Part shown: positions 35,290 through 49,480 of the stretch, piece by piece | Numbering within the stretch: the first letter of the stretch is position 1 | Layout of the letters: every line of letters starts with the position of its first letter | Assembly (NCBI GenBank): GCA_036023115.1 | Contig: JAYKKT010000059.1 | Location: forward strand, 6,146,501 to 6,210,500 | Length of the DNA stretch: 64,000 bases | Source: Brasenia schreberi | Taxonomy: Eukaryota; Streptophyta; Magnoliopsida; Nymphaeales; Cabombaceae | Direction: 5' to 3' | The notes under the pieces: generated by a model | Databases searched by the model: none | Seen by the model: only the letters and a program-made list of their open reading frames with translations | Told to the model about the DNA's origin: nothing | Translations under genes and position numbers: made by a program

Positions 35290-36490
35290 TCTAATTCTTT
35301 TCCATGAATATCAGCAAGTCGGTAAGCACTGTTCTAGTTTTGCTTGGTAACAATAAAAGGGCCTTCCGAGTTGGCTGACCGCTTGATTCACAGTTCTTTG
35401 TCCCAGGCGGCAACATTGCTTTCTTTACGAGGTTGCCTACGCTGAAATGCTTTGGTCACATGTTCTTATTATAAACTCATGCAACCTTCTCTTTATTTTA
35501 CCTTAGGTTCTCTACGACGATTAACTTGTCTCCATCTAGAGTATCTAACCCTTTACATGCAGGTCTAAGGTCATTTTGCCTCTCAAGTGGAGCAATTTTA
35601 CCGTGTTTCCCCGAGGCAACACTGATACAATATCTTGTCCATATGTAAGCTGGAAGGGAGAGAATCTCATTGCTGTTGTCCTGGAGTTTCCGTAGGCCTA
35701 GAGAACCTCAACTAATATTCTGTGTCATTGTTTTGACTGATCCTTGATTGATTTCTTGATTAAGTCGATGAGAAATTTGTTCTCAACTTGCTCATCTACC
35801 TGAGCATAATGGGGTGAAGTTATTAATCATGATATCGTACTTCTTAGCAAAAGACCACTACTTTATCTATGGTAAAAATCATCTTGTTCGCAACCTCAAC
35901 TTGCTTATCCACCTGGGATGAAGTTATTAATCATGATATCTTACTTCTTAGCAAAAGACCACTACTTTATCTCTTGTAAAAATCATCTTTTGGTCAGTGT
36001 GAACCTAAAATTCATTCGGTTCTTTCTTGATCTCATCTTTGTGAGTCACTGACACCATCAGGAGTGCTTTCACGCATTTGGTCAAGTAGTCAGTGGTGGT
36101 GATAATATAGACATGTCATTTTAATACTATTGGGAATATTTTACCAATTAAATCTATAGCGCACTCTCTAAACAGCTCCTGTTTGATTGTCGGGTGCAAC
36201 TCCTCCCCTGAGACGTGCTGCATAGATCCATGTACTTGACACGCCTCGCAACTTTTTGTGTACTTATGCAGTCTGCTAAGATAATCGGCTAGAAGTAGCC
36301 GGGTAAGTGGATCAACCACCTCATATTGTATCCAGCATGGTGAGCTTTGCACGCTCCGCCGTGAACCTCCCCCAAGCACGACTGCTTCCTCTGGCCCTAG
36401 GCATTTCAGGAGAATTTCTTCATCAACCGCCTCATATTGGGTCTACCACCGCATCATCATATGTTTGGTGTCGCTTAATCGGTAAACATC
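35290..36490 (-). pseudogene. Ty3/gypsy integrase remnant
   Basis: Minus sense: a zinc-binding segment YTKSCEACQVHGSMQHVSGE then ELHPTIK and AIDLIGKIFP near 36300-36120, followed by the core region and, near 35700-35620, VLAYGNSRTTAMRFSPFQLT YGQDIV (typical of plant gypsy integrases). An end segment LGRPFIVTKQ then NSAYRLADIHGKE lies near 35380-35290. Frames change repeatedly. An internal direct duplication lies at 35787-35993. The upstream reverse transcriptase is absent beyond 36490. Confidence 0.85.
35787..35993. repeat. Tandem duplication of about 100 bp within the gypsy integrase
   Basis: The sequence from TCAACTTGCTCATC through GTAAAAATCATCTTG (about 35787-35888) is repeated at about 35898-35993 with a few changes and a small deletion. 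Both contain TAGCAAAAGACCACTACTTT. Confidence 0.9.
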
Positions 36491-36599
36491 ATTTGCCTTT
36501 CTTCGACTGACGATCAGTATTTTAGTTTACCGATACTAGCGCAGAAATTATTTGCTGAAATTCTGTGATACCTATTATAGGTGTTCTTTGGTGCATTAT
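36491..36599. other. Spacer
   Basis: Nothing recognised. Confidence 0.3.
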
Positions 36600-37970
36600 A
36601 TGCAAGAAACTATACTGGATTTGGCAATTTAGTTTCCAAAACCACTTCTTTAAATTCTTTTTGATTGCTAAGTTTCGTTATGTAACCTAGAGACTGACAT
36701 TGTACCAAAGGGTTGGTTAAGGGTCAGCCGTGTTGGAGTCTAAAATGTCTGTCAATGCTTCAATGGTAATGATATGTTATTCATGTTCTTGAACTTGCGC
36801 ATTGTCTGCTTGCTATTTTAACGTTGTGTTGATCAAGAGGACCAACTTTTCTTGAATGGGTGCGAATTATTTGCTTCTTACTCACGAGAATGGCTTTGTC
36901 GTTGTTCGACAACGGGTAGACCAGTAATGGCAACCCCATTCAAGATTATCGGTGCCATCATTCCATGGGAAAGATGAAGAAGCAGTTGAAATCCATAGGC
37001 CAGCAGAAGAAAGGTGAAGATTAACTGGATGCCGCAATCTATTTCAAAGGAAGATAGAATTACAGTCCAATCGTCAGATTTTTGAGCTGCGAAACATTTC
37101 ATGGGTAGTGCGAGACCGTGGACAATCTTGAAGTTCCATGGGGAAGGAAAATACAAGAGAGATGAACAGTCAGAAGAAAACGGAAAGATGGCTAGAAAAT
37201 ATGGCTTTTCGGTGTTTTATAAGCTTGAAAGAAAGGAAGCTGGTGCCAAACTCGTCCTGCAAGTTGGTTACCAGTTATAAAGAAATGAGCAGAGAAACCA
37301 CCATCTAAGTGACAAGTGTATTTTAAAAGGGATGAATTAGCGTGACCGCTCATCAAGCCAATGTCGAGAAGGTACCGAAAAAAAAAAGGAAAGATCATAG
37401 ACTATAATGAAAAATTTAGACTTTTGTTCAAGTTTCCTTTCTTGTTCAAGTTGTATTTTTCTTTAATTTGAACCATAGGTATAAAATACATGTTTTTCTA
37501 CTTCAGTTTCATATTGTTTGCTTTTTTGAATTGTATCTGACCTATCTTTTTAAGCCAAGTTACTACTAAGAAGACTTGGTGAATCCTGATCCTTAAATAG
37601 TGTGTTTACAGTGTGTTTCGGCCTGCATGATCGGCAAACAAGTTGTTAGCGCGAGACTGATCAGGCTCAAGGTCACTAGAAACGCCAAGTCAATCGCATT
37701 TCTTGGCATGCCGCTCGATTCCTCGATCTTTGCTTGTGCTTTGATAGAGAATTTTTCTTGTCAACAATATCTTGATCCAAAACGCAAAACAAATGTGCAT
37801 TTTCTAGATTAATGGGCGTGCAATATCTATAATGAGACCAATTCAGTTTTTGAGTTGGTAAAAGAAAATGGTTGGCATGATGCCATATCCAAATATTATG
37901 CCTATTGCACATGTCCTTAATCGTCGCTCTATGAGATGATAATTATTTTTCAAACGTTGCCTCGTCTTCT
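36600..37970. repeat. Dispersed repeat, copy 1 (interrupted)
   Basis: Segments 36600-36800 and about 37770-37970 both match, in the same order, the block 57050-57590. Shared wording includes GGTTGGTTAAGG/GGCTGGTTAAAGG, GAGTCTAAAATGT/GGACTCTAAAATGT, TTGATCCAAAA(C/T)GCAAA and GATAATAATTGTT/GATAATTATTTTT. About 970 bases in between have no counterpart in the second copy. No coding content is recognised. The 92-codon minus frame at 36878-37156 inside the extra piece has no recognisable domain. Confidence 0.55.
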
Positions 37971-39171
37971 CAAACTGGTGACAAACTCGTTCACGAAGCC
38001 ATAAAAGCAAAATAATGAATGCTCACCAAAAACAGCTTTAACAAGCAAGAAAGTTTGTAACATTCTTCAATAGATACTTGTTGCCTTGTGTTATAAATTA
38101 ATCTCAATCACATTCTACATATAAATATTAATTAATTATTTATGAAGTGCTATATTTTGCAAGAATGCTTTTTATCCAAGACTTCAGAAGATGCCATAAT
38201 ACAATATTCAATTGTACTTTAACTTCTTATGAATTCGATAATTTCTATCTTATATTTGTCTATTTATGTCTTTTAAGACTTTGAAGTTTTTTTTATAAAA
38301 CTCATGCTAAAAACTTTTGGACTATTCAAAAATATAAATTTTAAATCAAATGTACCTGGAACTTTTACCCTTGCATGCCCTAGAAGCTTCTCGTACACAT
38401 ATATGTTTCTCGTTTTGTACACACAAACGCAGTTAAGAGGCCACATGCAGACATATATAAAAATACATACACTGCTAATCTCTTGTTGATTAAAGCTTAA
38501 TGAGTGCTACAATCATGTAGAGCTATATAGTTGAGGATTGATATGCATACACCCTTTTTACTATACTCACGCCCCGTTTTTATAGTTTTTCTTAAAATAC
38601 CCCGGTTATTTTCAGTATTTACGAAAATATCCTTTCTACTGAAAACGATACTCTCTCCACCTGCATGAACCAACTTCCAGCTCTCATTTTCATCTATTCT
38701 TTCAATCATTCTTCACTTTTTGCTGTATTTTAGCCACGTTTACTCGATCTACAACCATTACCAAAAGAACATATTGAAATCCATCAAAATAGTGGATTTG
38801 GGAAAAACAGATAAGAGAAAGGGGAGGAAGAAAGTAAATCCAATTTCTTGTGCCGATTTGAAGGGGATTCGTTGATTTATCGATGTATGTTGTTGATTTT
38901 GTGTTGTTTCATTTTTCATTCATTTAATATAATTTATCACGCAATTATAGCAGTGAGTTATATCCAGTTAGGCAACATGATGCATCGTTCTACATATAAG
39001 TAAATGAATCATTATATTTTTATTAGTAATATTTTCTTTTTTGTTTTTTTTTAATCTCAAATACTAACTTTCCTTTGCTTACTTTCTTATACCAGCATAT
39101 GAGTGTGATATATGAGACACTTGCAACAACTTCAATACAGTTAGAGTTTGTGCACGACTATTTTTGGGTGA
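37971..39171. other. AT-rich intergenic DNA
   Basis: Only short, unconvincing frames; no element recognised. Confidence 0.4.
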
Positions 39172-39187
39172 TCCTATGTTGTTGGGC

Positions 39188-39310
39188 TTGAATGACCTAG
39201 CTTATTTTGAGTTAACTACTAACATGGCACATAATAGGGCTATGTGGAAACAAAGAATTTATGTAACCGACCCCGTCTAGTATGTGAAAAGGCTTAGTTG
39301 TTGTTGTTGT
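39188..39310 (+). mobile_element. 123-bp RTE LINE insertion with perfect 16-bp target duplication
   Basis: Contains the last LINE codons (AATGACCTAGCTTATT through GTAACCGACCCCGTCTAG) and the tail GGCTTAGTTGTTGTTG. The 16 bases TCCTATGTTGTTGGGC occur exactly at 39172-39187 and 39311-39326. Confidence 0.95.
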
Positions 39311-39326
39311 TCCTATGTTGTTGGGC

Positions 39327-42300
39327 CTCATAAAGATGTATAAGCAATGCTACGAACAAATCAACTAGTTGACACTTGATGATAACAATGGTGATGATGC
39401 ATGATATTTTTTGTTTGGGTTATCTAACATTGTATATGTAAATGATGATTACAATGAAAGAAATTTGATTTCTTTACTACTAAAACTTACATGCATGATT
39501 GCAATGAAATATCTTACTCTCAATCAACAAAATAAATTATTTTCATTCCAAGCTAAAAATCGTTCAATTTCATATACAAATGGACAATAACACTTAGTCA
39601 TTGTCCTCAATATCGTATACAACATCATCTTTTGATCCTCTCATTTATATATAAGTTGATACATTCTTGAAACAAAGTTGGCCAACTCTCAAAACTTTTA
39701 TCTCGATAATTTTGTCATGTTGAGAAAATAAGAGGCATTGGAGAACCATCAATGTGCATGTACGAAAAAATATAAATGAAATAGAGGATTAATATCTACT
39801 TTAATTTATAATCTATCTACATAATGCAATGAAATATACAAATGTTATGCACATCACTAGAAAATATCATGTACCATAATGATAACACATACCACACATC
39901 CCTCACAACGGACTACTAAGTGTATGACATTAGTGGCATGGAGATCAAATACTGATTAGAGCATGACTCATCTCTCATATACGTAATATGTCAAATAGCA
40001 ACATCAACACCACCATTATCTATGAAAATTTGTGTATATATGTTACGCCTGCATGCCTCCTCCTTTAAGCATTGTCTACAAGCTTCACGTCATCACTCTT
40101 CTTCTTATCCTGAAAGTACACCAATGACTTTGTACCCGTAATTTCTATCTAAATAATATTTACTAAGTATTTATGAATAGGCTCATAAATCATGCTATTG
40201 TCATCTTATATGTCGGTTTGAAGTCAAGTTCCTTAGAAATATTTTTAACGATTGAGAGAGGTTCACAACTCCTTAAAGATGATCAACTCATCAAAGGAGA
40301 GGCATTATGTTCTTAATTACGTATACGTTCATACCTGCCTCTGCACAAGACAATCATGCTTGCATGCTCTCAAGCTGATAAGTCTTACCTTGTAGATTAG
40401 TTAGATGGTCTCTCTTTAGAATGATGAATTGGTGGTTATTGTAGGGTAATGCACTTAAGATTCAACTGCTCATCAAACATCTTAACAAATTTATCATGTT
40501 GTAGATGATTTCATAACTTTCTCCAAATGATCTCCATAGATGTGCCTACATCCTCTTGCACTTGATTGATAATACATATGGTATCCTCCTCTATGTATAG
40601 TTTCCTTTTAAATAGATCAATAATTGATAATTCTATCGAAGAACCACATTTAAGAAGGTTGAGTTCATGGGCACAAAGTAAACCATCTAAAAATTGCAAG
40701 TTATAATGACATGTTCTTATATCTTAACCTACCATCTTTATGCGATTGTATTCTTTTACCGTAAGTCAAGAGCATGATGTGATACTCTTCTTTTAAAGTT
40801 TACAACAAGATCTTCTATCACATCAAAGTAATGCATGATTAAAGTTCTCAAATGACCTCTTTAATTATGTAATTTGTAACTCTATCAATGAATGTAATTG
40901 TTTTCAAATTGTAACAAATCTATTAGTTGAGGTATCAATGAACTCTTTCAACCTAGCATGTGTATATTCTCCACCATAACAAATATGAATATACAATCAT
41001 TATACATTTAAAGAACAGTAGATGACATAAATTAATTGAAAATCGAATGACATTTAATGATAGTAATTTAGGGTAAACCTTACTACCTATAGAAAATATG
41101 TTATACTTATATACACTTTCCTCAAAGAAAGACATCTTTTACCTGCAGAAAACATGAAAAATATATAACTGTTAATGATAGTAATTTAGGATAAATCTTA
41201 CAATATAACAGTAAGACACATGTTTGTCTTATATGTGCTATCAAATTTTAATACTCATAGAAATGTATGAAGTAAGTGCACAGCATGAGGATGTGAAAAT
41301 ACAATATCATTGACAATATCCGTATCATGGATTTTATGATGTCATTATGATAATGGTTAGTATTTAGATAGTATAGTAGTTACTGTAAAACACTTCGACA
41401 ACTCATATATTCTTTCTTAATTTTCATCCTTACATTATAAATATAGATTATTGTACTCACATTTTTCACGTTTACCTATTTCAAATGAGTCAAAATATGT
41501 TTCGATTTATAATGGCTTTGTGTGAGGTCTTTTATTACACTATACTAAAAGCTACTTAATCTCCCTACAAGAGCATGCAATTCGAGATACAACCTTAAAG
41601 GGTGATTACGTGTCTCATTCTCTACCGTTAACTTCCAATATCCATCCATTTCACCCTCTCCTCTTAACGAGAAGGGACAACCAACCTTAGTGCTCATCAT
41701 CTATTATTTTCAACATCAATATTTTGATTTTGCTTATACTTGTTTCCTTTCACACCCAAGTCATACTTTGTTTATTATACTTTTACTTTCCGAACAACTA
41801 ATAACCATAGCAATATTATGTTTCCTCCCAACTAGTCTTATATAATCAATAAGTTCATTGCCACTCTTAAACATATAATCCATCGTAAATAAGGGAAATA
41901 ATCTAACCCATCTTTCTTGCAATTAACAAATTCATTATTTACCTCTTTTGTCAACCAATACATCATCTCTCTTAAAATCATTGTCACACTCCTTAGTTAC
42001 TTAATCACTTATCATAAGTTTTTTCATTCGAGTTGTTTATCATTCTACAATACAAACATTGATATCAAATATCAAGAAAAATACTAGTTGGTTGAAGGAG
42101 ATGTGGGCTGAATATACACATCTCCAGTTTTAAGGGAGATACACCTAGGTCACGTCTCTCTTAAGGAGGGAGACACGGTCTGGGCACTCATTTTGGTTTA
42201 ACCTAAAATTGAAAATCATCTTTAAATATTTAAAATATTAAAATATTTCAAGCAAAATAACAAAGATACAATGATTTTATTTAAAAACAACCTTTCAAAT

Positions 42301-42735
42301 TCAAGAAAAATCTATAAAATAGGTGAATCAATTGTCTCTTCAATTTTCTTTTCAGTTATTCTTGTTTCTTGATTTGTTTGATTCCATCTAGGTTTGTAAG
42401 TAACTAATAAATGATAGTTGGTTGTAAATAATTATGTATTGCTTGTCAATGAATAAAAAATAAATAAAAATCCATCATTGAAAAAATTGTAGAGGTATTT
42501 TATATATTTATAAAAATTTAAGGTATATATATTAAAAGAGGTGTGGAGATAGTAATAATAATGTAGTTCATACAACGCTCTAGTGTATTTTGAGCGGCGT
42601 TATAACAGTGCTCTTTTAACTCCTGCACCGTAAACAGCCATGTTAGCGGCGCTATCACGACCTGCTAAGATGTTGTTAGCATACAGTACGGGTGGATCCA
42701 TATTCATATGAATCGACCCGATCCAATTAAACTGT
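39327..42735. other. AT-rich region without a recognised gene
   Basis: Low-GC DNA. On the minus strand, 40130-40040 and 40700-40510 contain protein-like pieces such as HELNLLKCGSSIELSIIDLF, but stops are dense. It may be an old transposase or gag; I cannot assign it. Two near-identical phrases containing TTAATGATAGTAATTTAGG occur at about 41050 and 41170. Confidence 0.35.
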
Positions 42736-42852
42736 TTAATAAAACCCTTAACCCTAGACGCATCCCGAACTTTCTCTCTTTCGTACGAGCTTCTAGTGCC
42801 ACCACCAGCAGCAGCGGTGACCACTGGCGACTACGACGCCGACGTCAAAGTC

Positions 42853-42854
<2 letters not shown>
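42736..42854 (+). promoter_or_regulatory. Possible 5' leader with telo-box-like motif
   Basis: ACCCTTAACCCTAGACGC (telo-box-like, common in plant 5' leaders) is followed by a GC-richer stretch and then a CT tract. It might be a noncoding first exon or remnant of a gene; the DRB gene starts 3.3 kb downstream on the same strand. Inference only. Confidence 0.25.

Positions 42855-42927
<73 letters not shown>
42855..42927. repeat. (CT)n microsatellite
   Basis: About 73 bases of CT. Confidence 0.97.
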
Positions 42928-42930
<3 letters not shown>

Positions 42931-43039
42931 CTTACTGTATTGTTGCGCCTTACCTTAAGTGCAAGTATAAGGAAGTGAAACTGAGTTCAAAGACTCTCAA
43001 AGACCATTACAGTAAGCCGCAACCTTTGAAGGCTCACAA

Positions 43040-43190
43040 CTATAAGCTGTAAGCAGTAAGGATTCAATGCTTAATCTTTAAGGGCTCGCAAAGAGTCTTT
43101 GCAAGTCTTTGATAAATACTTTGTTGAGCCCTTAATCACAGTAAACTCGTTGTGTCTGCAAGTTTTTACTGCTTATAAGATAGCTGTAAG
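43040..43190. repeat. Nested inverted repeat (foldback) element
   Basis: Outer arms AAGCAGTAA (43051-43059) and TTACTGCTT (43166-43174), inner arms TTAAGGGCTC (43078-43087) and GAGCCCTTAA (43126-43135), and a local perfect palindrome GCAAAGAGTCTTTGC (43088-43102). It would form a branched hairpin. Likely a small MITE; termini and target duplication are not defined. Confidence 0.6.
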
Positions 43191-43477
43191 CAAAGTGAAG
43201 TTAGGATGTCAAAGGGGTTATAAAAGAAAAGGCAGAAGGGAAAGGTTTTAAAAATTCTTACTTTATTTAGGAGTATTTTGAGTAGAATTTATTTTTCTCT
43301 TTTAAGAGTGAAACTAAAGTAAATCAATTTCTCAAAATCTGCTGCTATCAAGTTTCTTGCTAAACAAAAAATGCATCCAGTTCAGTGTTTCTTGTGGCTG
43401 ACTGGATTCGTTAGTGCAGAGTATGGGCAAATAGGTTCATCTTTTGGTCTAATATCTGACTGGGTGTTGATGCTAAC

Positions 43478-43560
43478 CAGTGGCGGACCTACGTTACTCT
43501 CAAAGGGGGAGCCCCCCCTCCTCCCCCCCAGGAGTTTTGAAAAACTTGGGTTGCATTTTA
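43478..43560 (+). mobile_element. Single hAT-type terminus
   Basis: CAGTGGCGGACCTACG is the characteristic end of a common plant hAT (Tip100-like) group. It is followed by a G/C-rich stretch with the mirror-like CAAAGGGGGAGCCCCCCCTC. No opposite terminus was found, so it is a truncated end. Confidence 0.55.
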
Positions 43561-46048
<2,488 letters not shown>

Positions 46049-46056
46049 GAGCTGCC

Positions 46057-49000
46057 ATGTCAGTGATGTACAAAAATCGCTTACAAGAATATGTTCAAAG
46101 ATTGGGTCTTCCACTTCCTATATATGAAACAACTAATGAAGGTTTTGATCATGCACCTATATTTAGAACAACGGTTACTGTTGGTGGAGAAACCTATCAA
46201 ACACATTATGCTTTCAAGCATCTGAAAGATGCAGAGCAAGATGCTGCAAGAGTTGCACTGGAGTTGTTGCCTAGAAAGATACTTGATGAATGTGAAATCA
46301 TGATAAGCAAGGTGACTCTCTCAAACATCAATGAGCTTATGTTGACTTTACATTGACTGCTGCTACCTTGGCTCGGCCAGAATTGGTTTCACAAGTGTTT
46401 TCCTGTGCTATCTGTGATCTTGTGACTTGTTAAATAGCCCTATGAGGAAAGTAAGCTCCTAAGCATGAGTTCTTTGATTTTATCTTATTTTATTCTTATC
46501 AATCTTATTATTGTTAATATTATGGGTAAGGACTTCTGATATAAGTCAAACATTTTGCATGTCTTCATTTTTGTGATTTTTTCCTGCAAGCAATTTTAGA
46601 TGAGATAGTCAAATCCTTTTATGATGGTTTGGAAAGACCATATACATAATGAGGTTATTAGAAGCAAAGTAGGAGTGGCACCAATAGAGGATAAAATGAG
46701 AGAACATCGTTTAAGATGGTTTGGACATATAGAAAGAAGATCAAAAGAAGAACCTGTAAGAAGGTTAGAAAAACTAAATTTGGAAAGTATTAAAAGAGGT
46801 AGAGGACGACCACAAAAGTGTTGGAAAGAAACAATAAAGAACGATCTAGCTTATTGGGAGTTAACTGCTAACATGGCACAAGATAGGGATCTGTGGAAAC
46901 AAAGAATCCATGTAGCCGACCCCGTCTAGTATGGGAAAAGGCTTAGTTGTTGTAGTTGTTGTTTGTTGTAGTCAAATCCTTTTATGATTATACATCACTC
47001 AATGTTATTGATAAGATATTTCATGGAAAAGTTCTTTGTTTCAGGCCACCTATTTAATTCCTACTGTTTTTCTTCTAGAGCATACTTACTAATTGTATTG
47101 GTATCTGTATTGCGTTAGGTGATTTAGTGGCTCACGTTTACCTCTTGGAAAAACTTAATGAGCGTGGTGATGATCAAGCCATTCATAAATATACTATCAA
47201 AACGTGTCCTAGTTCATGCATTAGAAGCGGTGATATTGTTTTTTTGCTATTCATTCCTAGTTCATGCATGGACATGAAAAGTAGAAGCAGCACTGGATCT
47301 CCTGGGACACCAGATACTGTTTTGTTACTGATAGCTTTGATTGATAAATGACAAAAAGATCAAGTGTTGTCATGAATTTGAAAATGTATGACAGAACATT
47401 TTTGGTAAAAAGTCTTGTTCACCTATAAATGTAAATGAACGCCCTTTGATTTTATAGTTGTTCCTAATTCTAAAATGCTTTAGGTTTTTTTATTTCTCAG
47501 AGCCTTGTTTTAGTAACATCTTTCTTACTATTAAAAAATGTGGATCAACTTTGGTAAAATGTGATCTACAGTGGTGGAGGTGGATTATAGTACCTTTGTT
47601 ATCATGAACAAACCCTAGGCTCCACTCATCAAACAAAAGACCGTATCATAGGCTGGTCATGGTAATGGAGAGTTGCTAGTGTACGGAAGCACATGGTGGA
47701 TTATAGTTTGTTTATACAAACCCTAGGCTCCACCAATCAAAGAAAATACCGTATCATAGGCTGGTCATGGTAATGGAGAGTTGCTAGTGCACGGAAGGAC
47801 AGAGTTTGCACATGGGAGGCTTGTTGGACACTTATTTTTCCCCAAAGGCATATCAAGGAAAAGCTATGTAGATTGCATCTACTCATGGACAAGCATATGG
47901 TTGTTTGAACTACACCCTCCATAGTCTTCCAAAGGTATATGTAGTCAACATGGGTTCAAATGCATGAGTAGGCCAATGGCTCAGTTTAAGGTAAGGTGGT
48001 TGATCAAATCTATTAAATGCCTGGATGATAAAAAGATCATTGACTGGACTAAATGTTTGAAGCAATTTTGGGTGTCCAGCTAATTGCAGGTGAAGACTTG
48101 GTCAATCGTCTATTCTTAAATCAAGAGCGCGGAGCATATCTTCCCATACACTACTACCTACATTATCTTTCTCGAGATACATTTTTGGGCCTGTTTCCCA
48201 TCCCAAGAGCAAGGGCCTTTCTGTGGCTTTTCTTTCCCGGAGCAGCTTAACAAACTAATAGGTAGTAGATGAATTGATTCGCATTGGCTAATAGGTGCAG
48301 CATGTAACTAGGAAGAAAATTCAAGGGCGTGATATGGTAGTGCCCATCTTTCCATCTCTTCTTTAGACTGACTTCGATAAGCACAAGTTTTGATATAAAA
48401 GAGGAAACTTGGATCATATGCCTTCTGTTTGGAACCAACAAGCTTTCCTAGACTGACGAACCATGCTTCATTTGGAAATGCTGGATCACGACTGCCTGAT
48501 GTTCTGCTCAAAGAAGCTAGTAGACAGCTTAAGGATGAACCTATCTGGGGTAAGCACATCATATGTCATGTACTCTCCGAGCTTCACTCAAGTGCTGATG
48601 TGATGCTCGGTTATATCTTCTCAGTTCTCACCTTTATTTTTTCCTCATCGGTGCACCAGATGTTCTATGTTTTACTATATTTGGCTTTGGGAAGTGACCA
48701 CATTGGGTATCTATGATAAGCACATAATATCTGATATACTTCTACCTGTGTCTCTAAGTGCTAGACACCAATCTCTTGTGAACCAGACTTTTGAGGAATT
48801 ACACATGCATTCCTTGATTTAATTCTGGGTGACACCTCATAATCTTCATTTCCAATCCTTTTTCAAGACTAAACTTTGCTTATCATGTGAAATGACCCTA
48901 CTTATTGCAATTAATCACTGTCAAATTTATCGGTGTCAACCCTTTAAAGGAAATTAAGAGTGACATGATGATGATAATATGTTGTGTATGGAAGACTGCT

Positions 49001-49436
49001 TTTAAATTTAAGCAGAGTGGGCTCGCTTCTGATGGCCACATGAATGCACGATAAAGAATGATTAACTTTGTGCATTGAAAGTTTCTAATTTTAATTTTCT
49101 GTCGAAGGACTTGGTGCTCCTGTCTAACCAATGGTATCTGCCCGTGAATGCAAGTGTCTGTTTCTGTGTGTATCTCTCTCTACCTATCTACCAAAATAAT
49201 AAATATATATCATGGAAACAAAGAATCTATGTAGCCAACCCCATCTAGCATGGGAAAAGACTTAGTTGTTATATGTATGTATGTATGTATGAGATTACCA
49301 CATGGTCCATGCGAACGCATGCACATAGTGCAGCGGGGTAGGCCCTACACAATAGATTCAGTGGGGCCCACCCCCACTACAATGTGCTGCCATGAGCATT
49401 GACCAGGAGCAAGACCACCTATATATACATATCTAT

Positions 49437-49480
<44 letters not shown>

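Larger units (their letters stand above)
26580..36490 (-). mobile_element. Degraded Tat-like Ty3/gypsy element with antisense ORF, split by copia
   Basis: The minus strand at 36490-35290 carries a gypsy integrase, and the plus strand at 26580-28543 plus 34310-35280 carries a plant-mobile-domain-like ORF. That order (pol, then an extra ORF in antisense between pol and the 3' LTR) is the known arrangement of some plant Tat-lineage elements. The copia element 28544-34304 with its target duplication separates the two halves. Protease, reverse transcriptase and both LTRs were not found: the right end is cut at about 36490, and the left end is undefined. Both ORFs are full of stops. Confidence 0.65.

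Noticed and set aside
36878..37156. 92-codon minus frame with hydrophobic stretch
   Set aside because: No recognisable family and no conserved signals; it sits within the extra segment of a dispersed repeat.
42600..42824. 74-codon minus frame
   Set aside because: Covers a telo-box-like leader region on the other strand; composition is not convincing as a protein.
47127..47351. Possible extra DRB exon (74-codon frame)
   Set aside because: The dsRBD1 and dsRBD2 exons already join in phase 0, and no suitable acceptor and donor bracket this frame.
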